From Burkholderiaceae bacterium (lineage in GTDB: Bacteria > Pseudomonadota > Gammaproteobacteria > Burkholderiales > Burkholderiaceae_C), in contig JAMLIT010000028.1 of assembly GCA_023954035.1 (NCBI GenBank), forward strand, positions 1 through 49,047: a stretch of DNA of 49,047 nt. The letters are read 5' to 3'. The position numbers and the translations under genes were made by a program. The notes below the pieces were generated by a model. That model saw only the letters and a list, made by a program, of their open reading frames with translations, was not told the DNA's origin and ran no database searches. This document shows, piece by piece, positions 26,459 through 35,802 of the stretch (position 1 is its first letter; the number at the start of each line of letters is the position of its first letter).

Positions 26459-27733
26459 TCAGGCGCTGTGCGTGCGCGTGATCCGAGCGAGCGCAAAGCT
26501 CAGCGCCAAGGTTGGCAAAGCCGAGCCCAATGCCGAGCTGAACTGCGGCAGCAGGTGGTAGAAGGCGATTCCGCCGATCCAGATGGCAATTGGCGCCGCA
26601 TGCGCAGCGCGCGCTCCTTCTACCTGGGCCGCCACGTCGCTGCGCCCTGCGAGGCGCCCGAGAATCACGCCAAACAGCGGTACGAACACCGAGCTGAGCA
26701 GCAGCAAAAACGGCTCCAGGCTGTGCATGGGCAGCACCAGCGCCATGCCGGTGCACAGCAGCGCGATCAGCAGGCCCCACTGGCGCACGCTCCAGCGCGG
26801 CAGCAGGCTGTGCGTCGAAACAGCGCCCGAATACGCATCGCCATAGGCGTTGTCCACCTCGTCAATCAGGATGAGCGAGAGCGCAATCAGCCCGCCCTGC
26901 GCCAGCAGCAGCGCCGTCACCAGGTCGGCGCTGGGCAGCACCAGCGCCACCAGCACACCCAGCGCGTAGCACCAGATATTAGCCAGCGCATAGCCCGCCC
27001 AGGTGCCACGCAGCGCCGCGCTGCCGCTCTTGCCGTGGCGGGCGTAGTCGGCCACCAGGGGCAGCCAGGAGATCGGCATGGCAATCACCAGGTCCAGCGC
27101 CGGCAGCACGCCCATGCCGCCTTCGCCGCGCCGCTGCCAAAGGGCTTCAAGCCCTTGCGCCTGTGCCATGCCCAGAAACTTCCAGGTCAGCCAGAGCAAG
27201 GAGAGCACCACCAGCGGGAGTGCCACGCGGGAAATGATTTGGCGCACCAGCTGCACCATGGAGCCGCTGATCAAGAGCGTGATCACCGCTCCCCACAGCA
27301 GGGTGGCCAGCACTGGCCAGTGGCCCGCCAGCATGGCGCCCGACTGGCGGCCAATCGCCACGGTGGCGTCGCGCATGATCACCAGTTCAAACGTGCCCCA
27401 GCCCAGCAGTTGCACGATGTTCAGGATGATGGGCAGCCGCGCAAAGCTGCGTCCATAGACCGCATGCATCAGCCCGGCGCTGGCCAGGCCGCTGTCGCAG
27501 CCGATCTTGGCCACCCAGCCGAGCATGCCGGCGCCAATCAGCGAGCCGCCGACGATGGCGAGCATGGCTTCCTTGGTGCCCAGCGCCGGCATCAGGTAGG
27601 CGCCCACCTGCATCACCAGCAGCCCCACGCCCAGGCTGAACCACAGCGCAGCGTGGTCGCGCAGGCCGAAGACGCGCCGGTCGGGCGCGATTGGCGCCAG
27701 CGCTTCGTTGGCGGGGAGGGAAGGTGTCGTCAT
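26459..27733 (-). CDS. cytX: CytX-type hydroxymethylpyrimidine/thiamine-precursor permease (NCS1 family)
   Basis: The product is 424 residues with about 12 hydrophobic segments. It matches the cytosine/purines/uracil/thiamine permease fold: RVFGLRDHAALWFSLGVGLLVMQ, GGSLIGAGMLGWVAKIG, LLGWGTFELVIM and DLVIAMPISWLPLVADYAR. The TPP riboswitch directly upstream, plus the neighbouring thi genes, makes a thiamine precursor such as HMP the likely substrate, as proposed for CytX. This is contextual inference, since sequence alone cannot separate it from cytosine permeases. The start ATG at 27733 has a GGAG-like element about eight bases upstream. It converges with thiD. Confidence 0.88.
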   Translation of the reverse strand: MTTPSLPANEALAPIAPDRRVFGLRDHAALWFSLGVGLLVMQVGAYLMPALGTKEAMLAIVGGSLIGAGMLGWVAKIGCDSGLASAGLMHAVYGRSFARLPIILNIVQLLGWGTFELVIMRDATVAIGRQSGAMLAGHWPVLATLLWGAVITLLISGSMVQLVRQIISRVALPLVVLSLLWLTWKFLGMAQAQGLEALWQRRGEGGMGVLPALDLVIAMPISWLPLVADYARHGKSGSAALRGTWAGYALANIWCYALGVLVALVLPSADLVTALLLAQGGLIALSLILIDEVDNAYGDAYSGAVSTHSLLPRWSVRQWGLLIALLCTGMALVLPMHSLEPFLLLLSSVFVPLFGVILGRLAGRSDVAAQVEGARAAHAAPIAIWIGGIAFYHLLPQFSSALGSALPTLALSFALARITRTHSA

Positions 27734-27810
27734 GGCAGCTCCGTAAAGACCTGCGCGGGAGCTGCTGGCGTGCCATGCCGCTGACAATGCGGCCTGGCGT
27801 GGCATTCCGG

Positions 27811-27890
27811 CTTCCCTGCGCGAGGATGACCTCAATCAGGTTCAAAGGGACTCTCTCAGCCCACGCAGCTTGCGCTGCGGGGCACCCCTA
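27811..27890 (-). promoter_or_regulatory. TPP riboswitch (THI element) upstream of the CytX-type permease
   Basis: On the minus strand the RNA reads TAGGGGTGCCCCGC, a short stem, GGGCTGAGAGAGTCCC, TTTGAACCTGATTGAGGTC and ATCCTCGCGCAGGGAAGC. All conserved THI blocks are present and near consensus, closer than those of the thiO element. It ends about 77 bases before the permease start. It should repress transporter synthesis when TPP is plentiful. Confidence 0.96.
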
Positions 27891-28015
27891 GCGAATGCAC
27901 CGGGTACGTGGTGCGCAGCGGATTCTAGTGCGCCTACGGTTCGTGCGTCGGCCGGACACGCGGCCGCGTCTCCCAGCGGACATGCGTTCGGGCTTGCGCG
28001 AACCATAATTTTCCG

Positions 28016-29851
<1,836 letters not shown>

Positions 29852-30043
29852 GGCGGCCCCGGCTTGTCGGCTGAAAGGTTTTCGTATCCTTCCCGCTTGC
29901 GCCAGATTTTCGAGGGTGTGTGACCCCATGCCGTGGCACCAATCGCCCACGTGACACCCAAGGCATGCAGGCGGCAGCAAAATAGGCCAGTCCACCGCTA
30001 CCGGCCCCTGTCGGCAGCACCGCACTACAACAAAGGAGAAACC

Positions 30044-30835
30044 ATGCCCCGCACGATTCAGCAGCTTTTTGATTTGACTGGCAAAACGGCACTTGTCACG
30101 GGCGGCTCGCGCGGCCTGGGCCTGCAAATGGCGCATGCGCTGGGCGAGGCCGGGGCCAGGATCATGCTCAGCTCGCGCAAGGCCGCAGACCTGGAAGCCG
30201 CCACCGCCGAACTGCAGGCAGCGGGCATCGATGCCCGCTGGATTGCCGCCGATTGCGCGCAGGAAGCCGAGATCCACCGCCTCGCCCGCGAGACGATGGA
30301 GCGCATGGGTGACATCGACATCCTGGTCAACAACGCAGGCGCCACCTGGGGCGCTCCGGCCGAGGACCACCCGCTGGACGCCTGGGACAAGGTGATGAAC
30401 CTCAACGTGCGCGGCTACTTTCTGCTGAGCCAGTATGTGGCCAAGCACAGCATGATCGGGCGGCGCAGCGGCAGCATCATCAACGTGGCTTCGATTGCTG
30501 GTCTGGGCGGCAACCCGCAGGGTATGAACACCATTGCCTACAACACCTCCAAGGCGGCGGTAATCAATTTCACGCGCACGCTGGCAGGCGAGTGGGGCAA
30601 GTACGGCATCCGCGTCAACGCGATCTGTCCGGGCTTTTTCCCGAGCAAGATGACCGTGGGCCTGCTCAAGACGCTGGGCGAGGAAAACCTGGCGGCCCAT
30701 GCCCCCCTGGGCCGCCTGGGCGACGACGAAGACCTCAAGGGCCTGTGCGCGCTGTTTGCATCCGATGCGGGCAAGCACATCACCGGCCAGCACCTGGCCG
30801 TGGACGGCGGCGTGAGCGCTCTGGTCGGGGGCTGA
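30044..30835 (+). CDS. SDR-family oxidoreductase
   Basis: The product is 263 residues. The cofactor motif is TGGSRGLG (about 20-27), followed by NNAG at about residue 93 and the catalytic YNTSK with Tyr and Lys, plus SIINVASIAGLGG with the catalytic Ser. The pattern after the active site, NAICPGFFPSKM, fits classical SDRs such as gluconate or 3-hydroxyacyl-CoA dehydrogenase relatives. The start ATG at 30044 follows AAAGGAG. Its position between an acyl-CoA dehydrogenase and a thioesterase suggests a 3-hydroxyacyl or similar substrate, which is inference. The thioesterase follows five bases later. Confidence 0.9.
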   Translation: MPRTIQQLFDLTGKTALVTGGSRGLGLQMAHALGEAGARIMLSSRKAADLEAATAELQAAGIDARWIAADCAQEAEIHRLARETMERMGDIDILVNNAGATWGAPAEDHPLDAWDKVMNLNVRGYFLLSQYVAKHSMIGRRSGSIINVASIAGLGGNPQGMNTIAYNTSKAAVINFTRTLAGEWGKYGIRVNAICPGFFPSKMTVGLLKTLGEENLAAHAPLGRLGDDEDLKGLCALFASDAGKHITGQHLAVDGGVSALVGG

Positions 30836-30840
30836 CCGGC

Positions 30841-31293
30841 ATGGCCACGGCCGCCGATTTCGGCCTGGGTTTTGGGGTGGAAATCCCTTTCGTCAACCTG
30901 CTGGGTTTCGCGCTGGTGCGCATGCAGGCAGGCGAATCCGAGCTGCGCTACGAGGCGCGGCCCGAGCACCTTAATTCATTTGGCGTGACACACGGCGGTG
31001 CCTCGATGACGCTGCTCGACGTGACCATGGCCACGGCGGCGCGCAGCGTGGCGCCCGAGCTGGGCGTGGTCACCATCGAGATGAAGACCAGCTTCATGCA
31101 GGCGGCGCAAGGCCCGCTGGTGGCCAAAGGCCGCCTGATCCACCGCACAGCCACCATGGCGTTCACCGAAGCCACGGTGTTCGACGCCAAGGGGCGGGTG
31201 TGCACCCACGCCACGGGGACCTTCAAATACGTGCGGCGCCTGCCGGTGGGGCCAGGCAGCGTGAACGAGTTGCGCACCATTGCCACCGATTGA
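30841..31293 (+). CDS. PaaI-type hotdog-fold acyl-CoA thioesterase
   Basis: The product is 150 residues with a single hotdog domain. The signature is NSFGVTHGGASMTLLDVTMATAA, where HGG and the following Asp resemble the catalytic region of PaaI/YbgC-type thioesterases. The core then continues with VTIEMKTSFMQAAQG and the C-terminal strand TGTFKYVRRL. It would hydrolyse acyl-CoA thioesters. ATG at 30841 lies five bases after the SDR stop, so the two are likely co-translated. Substrate unknown. Confidence 0.88.
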   Translation: MATAADFGLGFGVEIPFVNLLGFALVRMQAGESELRYEARPEHLNSFGVTHGGASMTLLDVTMATAARSVAPELGVVTIEMKTSFMQAAQGPLVAKGRLIHRTATMAFTEATVFDAKGRVCTHATGTFKYVRRLPVGPGSVNELRTIATD

Positions 31294-31325
31294 CCTTGTC
31301 GGCACCCACGGTATCTATTTCAGGT

Positions 31326-31385
31326 CAAATCGACTTCCAGCGCTTGATGGCATTGCGCTAGCAGCTATCAAATCAATAGTAAAAA
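31326..31385 (+). repeat. Dispersed AGCGCT palindromic repeat, copy 6
   Basis: ATCGACTTCCAGCGCTTGATGG, CATTGCGCTAGCAGCTATC and AAATCAATAGTAAAAAT align with the consensus GGCTTCCAGCGCTTAT, AAGCGCT and AGCTAT. It lies between the thioesterase and MDR reductase genes, and ends just before the AGGAG of the reductase. Confidence 0.7.
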
Positions 31386-31402
31386 TTTTCAGGAGTGCTT
31401 TC

Positions 31403-32419
31403 ATGCCCCGCAATCAACAGATTCTTCTCGACAACCGCCCGCAGGGCGAAGCCGTGGCAAGCAACTTCAAGCTGGTCGCTACCGACACCCCTGCGCTGCA
31501 GGAGGGCCAGGTGCTGGTGCGCAACCACTACCTCAGCCTGGACCCCTACATGCGCGGTCGCATGAACGACGCCAAGAGCTATGCCCAACCCCAGCCGCTG
31601 GGTGAGGTGATGCAGGGCGGCACAGCAGGTGAAGTGGTCGAGAGCCGCAGCCCCAAGTTCGCCGTGGGCGACAAGGTGGTGGGCTTTGGCGGCTGGCAGG
31701 AATACACCGTGGTCGATGCCGGCCAGCCCGGTTCCCTGAAGAAGGTGGACACCACGCACGTTCCGCTGTCGCACTACCTGGGCGCCGTGGGCATGCCGGG
31801 CGTGACGGCCTGGTATGGCCTGGTGAAGATCATTGCGCCCAAGGAGGGCGACACCGTGGTGGTCAGCGCCGCCACCGGTGCGGTGGGCAGCGCTTTTGCC
31901 GCCCTGGCCAAGGCGCGCGGCTGCCGCGTGGTGGGCATTGCCGGTGGCCCCGACAAATGCAAGTACGCCGTGGACGAGCTGCACTTTGACGCCTGCATCG
32001 ACTACAAGGAACACAGCGACGGCAAGGCCATGGGCAAGGCGCTCAAGGAAGCCTGCCCCAGGGGCATCGACGGCTATTTCGAGAACGTGGGCGGCTGGAT
32101 CATGGATGCCGTGATGCTGCGCATGAACGCCTTTGGCCGCATCGCCCTGTGCGGCATGATCGCTGGTTACGACGGCGCGCCGCTGCCCATGGCGAATCCC
32201 GCACTCATCCTGGTCAGCCGCCTGAAGATCGAGGGCTTCATCGTCAGCGAGCACATGGAAGTCTGGCCCGAAGCGCTGACCGAGCTGGGCACGCTGGTGG
32301 CCACCGGCAGGCTGCGCCCGCGCGAGAGTGTGGCCGAGGGCATTGCCGCGGCACCTGAGGCGTTTTTGGGCCTGCTCAAGGGCAAGAACTTCGGCAAGCA
32401 GGTCGTGAAACTGGTCTGA
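31403..32419 (+). CDS. NADP-dependent MDR-superfamily oxidoreductase (CurA/leukotriene-reductase like)
   Basis: The product is 338 residues. It has the family start QILLDNRPQGEAV and the substrate domain with SLDPYMRGRMND, then GMPGVTAWYGLVKI. The nucleotide-binding fold has VSAATGAVGSAFAALAKARGCRVVGIAGGPDKC, and the C-terminal part includes YFENVGGWIMDAVMLRMNAFGRIALCG. No zinc-ligand cluster is seen, as expected for the zinc-free double-bond reductase branch. AGGAG lies about eight bases before ATG 31403. It probably reduces an enone or enoyl substrate of the lipid cluster. The substrate is not identifiable from sequence. Confidence 0.91.
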   Translation: MPRNQQILLDNRPQGEAVASNFKLVATDTPALQEGQVLVRNHYLSLDPYMRGRMNDAKSYAQPQPLGEVMQGGTAGEVVESRSPKFAVGDKVVGFGGWQEYTVVDAGQPGSLKKVDTTHVPLSHYLGAVGMPGVTAWYGLVKIIAPKEGDTVVVSAATGAVGSAFAALAKARGCRVVGIAGGPDKCKYAVDELHFDACIDYKEHSDGKAMGKALKEACPRGIDGYFENVGGWIMDAVMLRMNAFGRIALCGMIAGYDGAPLPMANPALILVSRLKIEGFIVSEHMEVWPEALTELGTLVATGRLRPRESVAEGIAAAPEAFLGLLKGKNFGKQVVKLV

Positions 32420-32435
32420 TTACCCGCGTCGAGCC

Positions 32436-32906
32436 ATGGCCACTGTCGTGCACTGGACCTGCAAGCGCTTCGATGACCTGGGCGTGCACGCCCTGCACGA
32501 TGCGCTGGCCTTGCGGTGCCGGGTGTTCATTCTTGAACAGGGCCCTTACCAGGACCCGGATGCCGCCGACAAGCAGGCCTGGCATCTGCTGGGCTACGGT
32601 GCCGCGGGCCAGCTCCAGGCTTGCCTGCGCATCGTGGATCCTGGCGCGCGCTATGCCGAGCCTTCCATCGGACGCGTGGTGACCGCGCCCGGGGCCCGGG
32701 GCCAGGGCCTGGGCCGTGCCTTGATGGCCGAGGGCCTGGCGCGCTGCGCCAAGGCGTGGCCGGGCAGGGCGGTGCGCATCAGTGCGCAGGCGCATCTGCA
32801 GGGGTTTTATGCAGCGCTGGGCTTTGCTCCCGTGGGCTCGCCCTACCTGGAAGACGATATTCCCCACATTGAAATGCTGCGCCCCGCAGAGCCAGCGCTT
32901 TCCTAG
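32436..32906 (+). CDS. ElaA-type GNAT N-acetyltransferase
   Basis: The product is 156 residues. The start resembles ElaA: WTCKRFDDLGVHALHDALALRCRVFILEQ. The acetyl-CoA-binding signature is RVVTAPGARGQGLGRALM (R-G-Q-G-L-G), followed by ISAQAHLQGFYAALGFAPVG. It should transfer an acetyl group to an amine acceptor; the acceptor is unknown for ElaA. It starts 16 bases after the MDR reductase stop and ends eight bases before the GST gene, so these genes are probably co-transcribed. Confidence 0.88.
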   Translation: MATVVHWTCKRFDDLGVHALHDALALRCRVFILEQGPYQDPDAADKQAWHLLGYGAAGQLQACLRIVDPGARYAEPSIGRVVTAPGARGQGLGRALMAEGLARCAKAWPGRAVRISAQAHLQGFYAALGFAPVGSPYLEDDIPHIEMLRPAEPALS

Positions 32907-32914
32907 GAGGCACC

Positions 32915-33853
32915 ATGAGCACAGAACTCATCCTGCACCACTACCCTGCGTCACCGTTTGCCGAGAAGGTTCGCATGGTGCTGGGCTTCAAGCAGCTGCC
33001 CTGGAAGTCCGTCATCATCCCCAGCGTGATGCCCAAGCCCGATGTGGTGGCGCTGACGGGCGGTTACCGGCGCACGCCCATCCTGCAGATCGGTGCCGAC
33101 ATTTACTGCGACACCAGCCTGATCTGCGAGGTGCTGGACCACAAGCAGCCCGAGCCTGTGCTGTACCCGCCGCACCTCAAAGGCGTCTCCCGGGTGTTTG
33201 CCCAGTGGGCCGACGGCACCCTGTTCTGGACTGCAATGGCCTACAACATGCAGCCCAAGGGCGCAGCGGTGCTGTTTGCCAAACTGCCGCCCGAGGCCGG
33301 GGCGGCCTTTTTGGAAGACCGCAAGGCCATGAGCGTGAACATGACACGCCTGCGCACGCAGGATGCCGCGCCCGCTTACCGTTCCTATCTGCGGCGCATT
33401 GCGCACATGGTGGAGGAGCACGACTTCCTGTTTGGCGCCGAGCCCTGTGTGGCCGATTTTGCCGCCTACCACCCGCTGTGGTTCACGCGCGTGTGCACGC
33501 CGTCCGTGGCCGATGTATTCGATCATGTGCCGGCCGTGCTCGAATGGATGGACCGCATGGCCGCACTCGGCCATGGCCGCATGGAAAAATTCACTGCACA
33601 GGATGCCATCACCGTGGCCGCTGGCGCCGAGCCGCTGCCCCATATGAGCGAAGTGTTCCAGGACGAACATGGCATTGCCCTGGGCAGCGAAGTGACCGTG
33701 GCGCCCGAGAGCTTTGGCCCCGAGGCCACGCAAGGCACGCTGGTGGCCGCCACCCGCACGCGCTACATCCTGCGCCGCGAAGACCCGCGTGCAGGCACAG
33801 TCAATGTGCATTTCCCCCGCATTGGTTATGTACTGAAAGCGACATCCCCCTGA
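32915..33853 (+). CDS. Glutathione S-transferase family protein
   Basis: The product is 312 residues. The N-terminal thioredoxin-fold domain (about 1-80) begins LILHHYPASPFAEKVRMVLGFKQLPW, with RRTPILQIGADIYCDTSLICEVLD as the conserved cis-Pro and Ser-containing strand. The helical domain follows, with FLFGAEPCVADFAAYHPLWF. An additional C-terminal domain of about 90 residues (from about 220) is beyond the usual 210-residue GST and is predicted to be beta-rich. The role is likely glutathione conjugation or a related reaction on a hydrophobic substrate. The TGA stop lies within the GC-rich hairpin of the second repeat family. Confidence 0.88.
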   Translation: MSTELILHHYPASPFAEKVRMVLGFKQLPWKSVIIPSVMPKPDVVALTGGYRRTPILQIGADIYCDTSLICEVLDHKQPEPVLYPPHLKGVSRVFAQWADGTLFWTAMAYNMQPKGAAVLFAKLPPEAGAAFLEDRKAMSVNMTRLRTQDAAPAYRSYLRRIAHMVEEHDFLFGAEPCVADFAAYHPLWFTRVCTPSVADVFDHVPAVLEWMDRMAALGHGRMEKFTAQDAITVAAGAEPLPHMSEVFQDEHGIALGSEVTVAPESFGPEATQGTLVAATRTRYILRREDPRAGTVNVHFPRIGYVLKATSP

Positions 33854-33905
33854 GCGGCTGCGCCGGGAAGGGGGCCTTGCTCAGCGCAGCGGGGCGGCCC
33901 TTGTG
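33846..33905 (+). repeat. GC-rich repeat with CCCCC/GGGGG hairpin after the GST gene, copy 2 of the second family
   Basis: CCCCC at 33846-33850 pairs with GGGGG at 33870-33874 around a CGGCTGCGCCG inner stem, followed by GCAGCGGGGCGGCCC. The general design matches the sequence between sucB and lpd. The GST stop codon lies inside the left arm. It could be a mobile or terminator-like repeat element. Confidence 0.5.
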
Positions 33906-33985
33906 CGGCGGAGGTCGCTGGTCTGGACTGCGCCCGTTTCAGGCAGGGCGCCCTGAATCATCAACAACTGAAGGAGACACACCAC

Positions 33986-34891
33986 ATGATCGAAAATTTT
34001 GCAGGCAAAACAGCAGTTCTGACTGGAGCGGGTTCTGGTTTTGGGCTGGAATGCGCGCGCATTGGAGCCCGTCTGGGCATGAACCTGGTGCTGGTCGATG
34101 TGCAGCAGGACGCGCTGGACGCGGCCGCCGCCGAGATGCAGGCCGCAGGGGCCCAGGTGCTGGCACGCAAGGTCGATGTGTCGAACGCCGCGCAGATGGA
34201 GCAGCTTGCGCTGGATGTGCAGGAACGTTTTGGTGCGCCGCATCTGGTCTTCAACAACGCAGGTGTGGGTGCAGGCGGCCTGGTGTGGGAGAACTCGGTC
34301 AAGGACTGGGAATGGGTGCTGGGCGTGAACCTTATGGGTGTAGTGCATGGCGTGCGCCTGTTCACCCCCATGATGCTCGACGCCGCCGCCAAGGACCCGG
34401 CCTGGCGCGGCCACATCGTCAACACGGCCAGCATGGCCGGTTTGCTGGCGCCGCCCAACATGGGTATCTACAACGTCAGCAAGCATGCCGTGGTCAGCCT
34501 GTCCGAAACGCTGTACCAGGATCTCTCACTGGTCACCGACCAGGTCGGCGCCAGCGTGCTGTGCCCCTATTTTGTGGCCACGGGCATCAACGACAGCCAC
34601 CGTAACCGACCGGATGCCTTGCAGCCGGGCAAGCCCACCAAGAGCCAGCTCATTGGCCAGGCGATGATCGGCAAGGCGGTCAGCTCGGGCAAGGTGACCG
34701 CCGCCGAAGTGGCGCAAAAGGTGTTTGATGCCGTGGGTGCGGGCCAGTTCTACATCTACAGCCATCCCAGGGCCATCGGCGCCGTGCAGACGCGCATGGA
34801 AGACATCCTGCAGGCGCGCAACCCCACCGACCCCTTTGCCGACAAGCCCGAGCTGGGCGTGCAGTTGCGCGCACAGCTGCGTGCAGATTGA
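33986..34891 (+). CDS. SDR-family oxidoreductase
   Basis: The product is 301 residues. The cofactor motif TGAGSGFG lies at about 13-20, followed by NNAGVGAGG and the catalytic YNVSKHAVVSLSETLY, with the Ser in IVNTASMAGLL. The C-terminal extension continues with IYSHPRAIGAVQTRMEDIL and is longer than in the first SDR. It starts with GGAGA eight to ten bases upstream of ATG 33986. It is the last gene of the seven-gene co-directional group. The substrate is unknown; related long SDRs act on alcohols or ketones in catabolic clusters. Confidence 0.9.
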   Translation: MIENFAGKTAVLTGAGSGFGLECARIGARLGMNLVLVDVQQDALDAAAAEMQAAGAQVLARKVDVSNAAQMEQLALDVQERFGAPHLVFNNAGVGAGGLVWENSVKDWEWVLGVNLMGVVHGVRLFTPMMLDAAAKDPAWRGHIVNTASMAGLLAPPNMGIYNVSKHAVVSLSETLYQDLSLVTDQVGASVLCPYFVATGINDSHRNRPDALQPGKPTKSQLIGQAMIGKAVSSGKVTAAEVAQKVFDAVGAGQFYIYSHPRAIGAVQTRMEDILQARNPTDPFADKPELGVQLRAQLRAD

Positions 34892-34900
34892 AATATGTAT

Positions 34901-34957
34901 GAAAATGGCCTCCAGCGCTTATGGAATAAGCGCTGGTAGCTATTGAAAGCATAGTAA
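34901..34957 (+). repeat. Dispersed AGCGCT palindromic repeat, copy 7 (best palindrome)
   Basis: AAAATGGCCTCCAGCGCTTAT, a short centre, then ATAAGCGCTGGTAGCTATTG. The arms CCAGCGCTTAT and ATAAGCGCTGG are perfect inverted repeats of 11 bases. It is the clearest copy in the window and served as the reference for the others. It lies between the second SDR and the Mn exporter gene, which converge here, and could end both transcripts. Confidence 0.85.
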
Positions 34958-35017
34958 TCGACACATGGGCTGGCCCTGATTTCAATATCTTTTCTTCTTC
35001 AACCCGCTTCCAACGCC

Positions 35018-35596
35018 CTAGAACCCGAACCGTGATCCTGCCCCGAGCAGGGTTGCAACGCCCAGTAATGCGAAGATGGCGGCGGCCATCGAATGCACCA
35101 GTCTCATCGGGATTCTTGAGGCCAGCTTGTCGCCCACGAACACAGCCGGCACGTCGGCGATCAACATGCCGAGCGTGGTGCCGATCACCACCATCAAAGG
35201 CGCAGCATAGTGCGCGGCCAGCGCGACCGTGGCGATCTGGGTCTTGTCGCCCATCTCGGCCAGAAAGAAGGTGATCAAGGTGGCGCCGAACACACCGAAC
35301 CGTTGGGCGACCTGGGTTTCCTCTTCTTCGATCTTGTCCGGAATCAGGGTCCAGAGGGCCATGCCGATGAACGACAGACCCAGCGCCCAGCGCAGGATCT
35401 CGGGGCTGAGGGTCGCCGTGATCCAGCCCCCGAGCGCACCTGCCAGGCCATGGTTCACGACGGTCGCGGCCAGGATGCCGAGGATGATCGGCACAGGTTT
35501 CTTGAAGCGCGCTGCGAGGATGAAGGCGAGGAGCTGGGTCTTGTCGCCGATTTCAGCGAGGGCGACGACGCCGGTCGAGACGAGGAGGGATTCCAT
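35018..35596 (-). CDS. TMEM165/GDT1 (UPF0016) family manganese exporter
   Basis: The product is 192 residues with six predicted transmembrane segments in two inverted halves. Each half has the family signature: ALAEIGDKTQLLAF (about 12-25) and FFLAEMGDKTQIATV (about 113-127). The acidic Glu and Asp of these motifs are thought to bind the metal. Characterised bacterial members such as MneA export Mn2+. The Mn-sensing yybP-ykoY riboswitch upstream strongly supports manganese. The start ATG at 35596 is chosen because the protein begins MESLLVSTGVVALAEIGD. Confidence 0.93.
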   Translation of the reverse strand: MESLLVSTGVVALAEIGDKTQLLAFILAARFKKPVPIILGILAATVVNHGLAGALGGWITATLSPEILRWALGLSFIGMALWTLIPDKIEEEETQVAQRFGVFGATLITFFLAEMGDKTQIATVALAAHYAAPLMVVIGTTLGMLIADVPAVFVGDKLASRIPMRLVHSMAAAIFALLGVATLLGAGSRFGF

Positions 35597-35617
35597 GCGT
35601 TTTTTCCAGGCCGGTCT

Positions 35618-35772
35618 GCACACGATTGACCGCCACGCATCCCCGGCCTTGTCGGAGGCGTGGTGGTCAAAGGTCTTGCCAAGCGCGAAAAACCGCTTGC
35701 GCCATGACCCATGCGGGTCAAGTATGTTGACGCAAGCCTCTTCGGGGTGAAGAGCGGCTACTCCCCCATGAC
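35618..35772 (-). promoter_or_regulatory. yybP-ykoY manganese riboswitch
   Basis: On the minus strand the leader contains GGGGGAGTAGCC, a CTCTTC-GAAGAG stem, GTCAACATACT and GGCAAGACCTTTGACC, which are the most conserved blocks of this Mn2+-sensing class. The L3-type block is at 35665-35679. Part of it (TTGACC) also pairs in a 13-bp hairpin, 35626-35638 with 35658-35670, with one G-U pair, so the two structures look mutually exclusive. The element is followed by the Mn exporter start at 35596. Confidence 0.93.
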
Positions 35773-35778
35773 GCGCGA

Positions 35779-35784
35779 ATTATA
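35779..35784 (-). promoter_or_regulatory. TATAAT -10 element of the Mn-riboswitch transcript
   Basis: On the minus strand TATAAT is a perfect -10 hexamer. A start about seven bases downstream would place the first nucleotide near 35772, exactly where the riboswitch begins. No good -35 box is visible at the usual spacing. The element also overlaps the 5' region of the divergent GGDEF-EAL gene. Confidence 0.5.
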
Positions 35785-35802
35785 GCGGCGCACACCCCTA
35801 CA

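Noticed and set aside
27387-27845. Minus-strand frame overlapping the TPP riboswitch and the permease start
   Set aside because: It is built from riboswitch RNA and an alternative frame of the permease gene; no protein family is visible.
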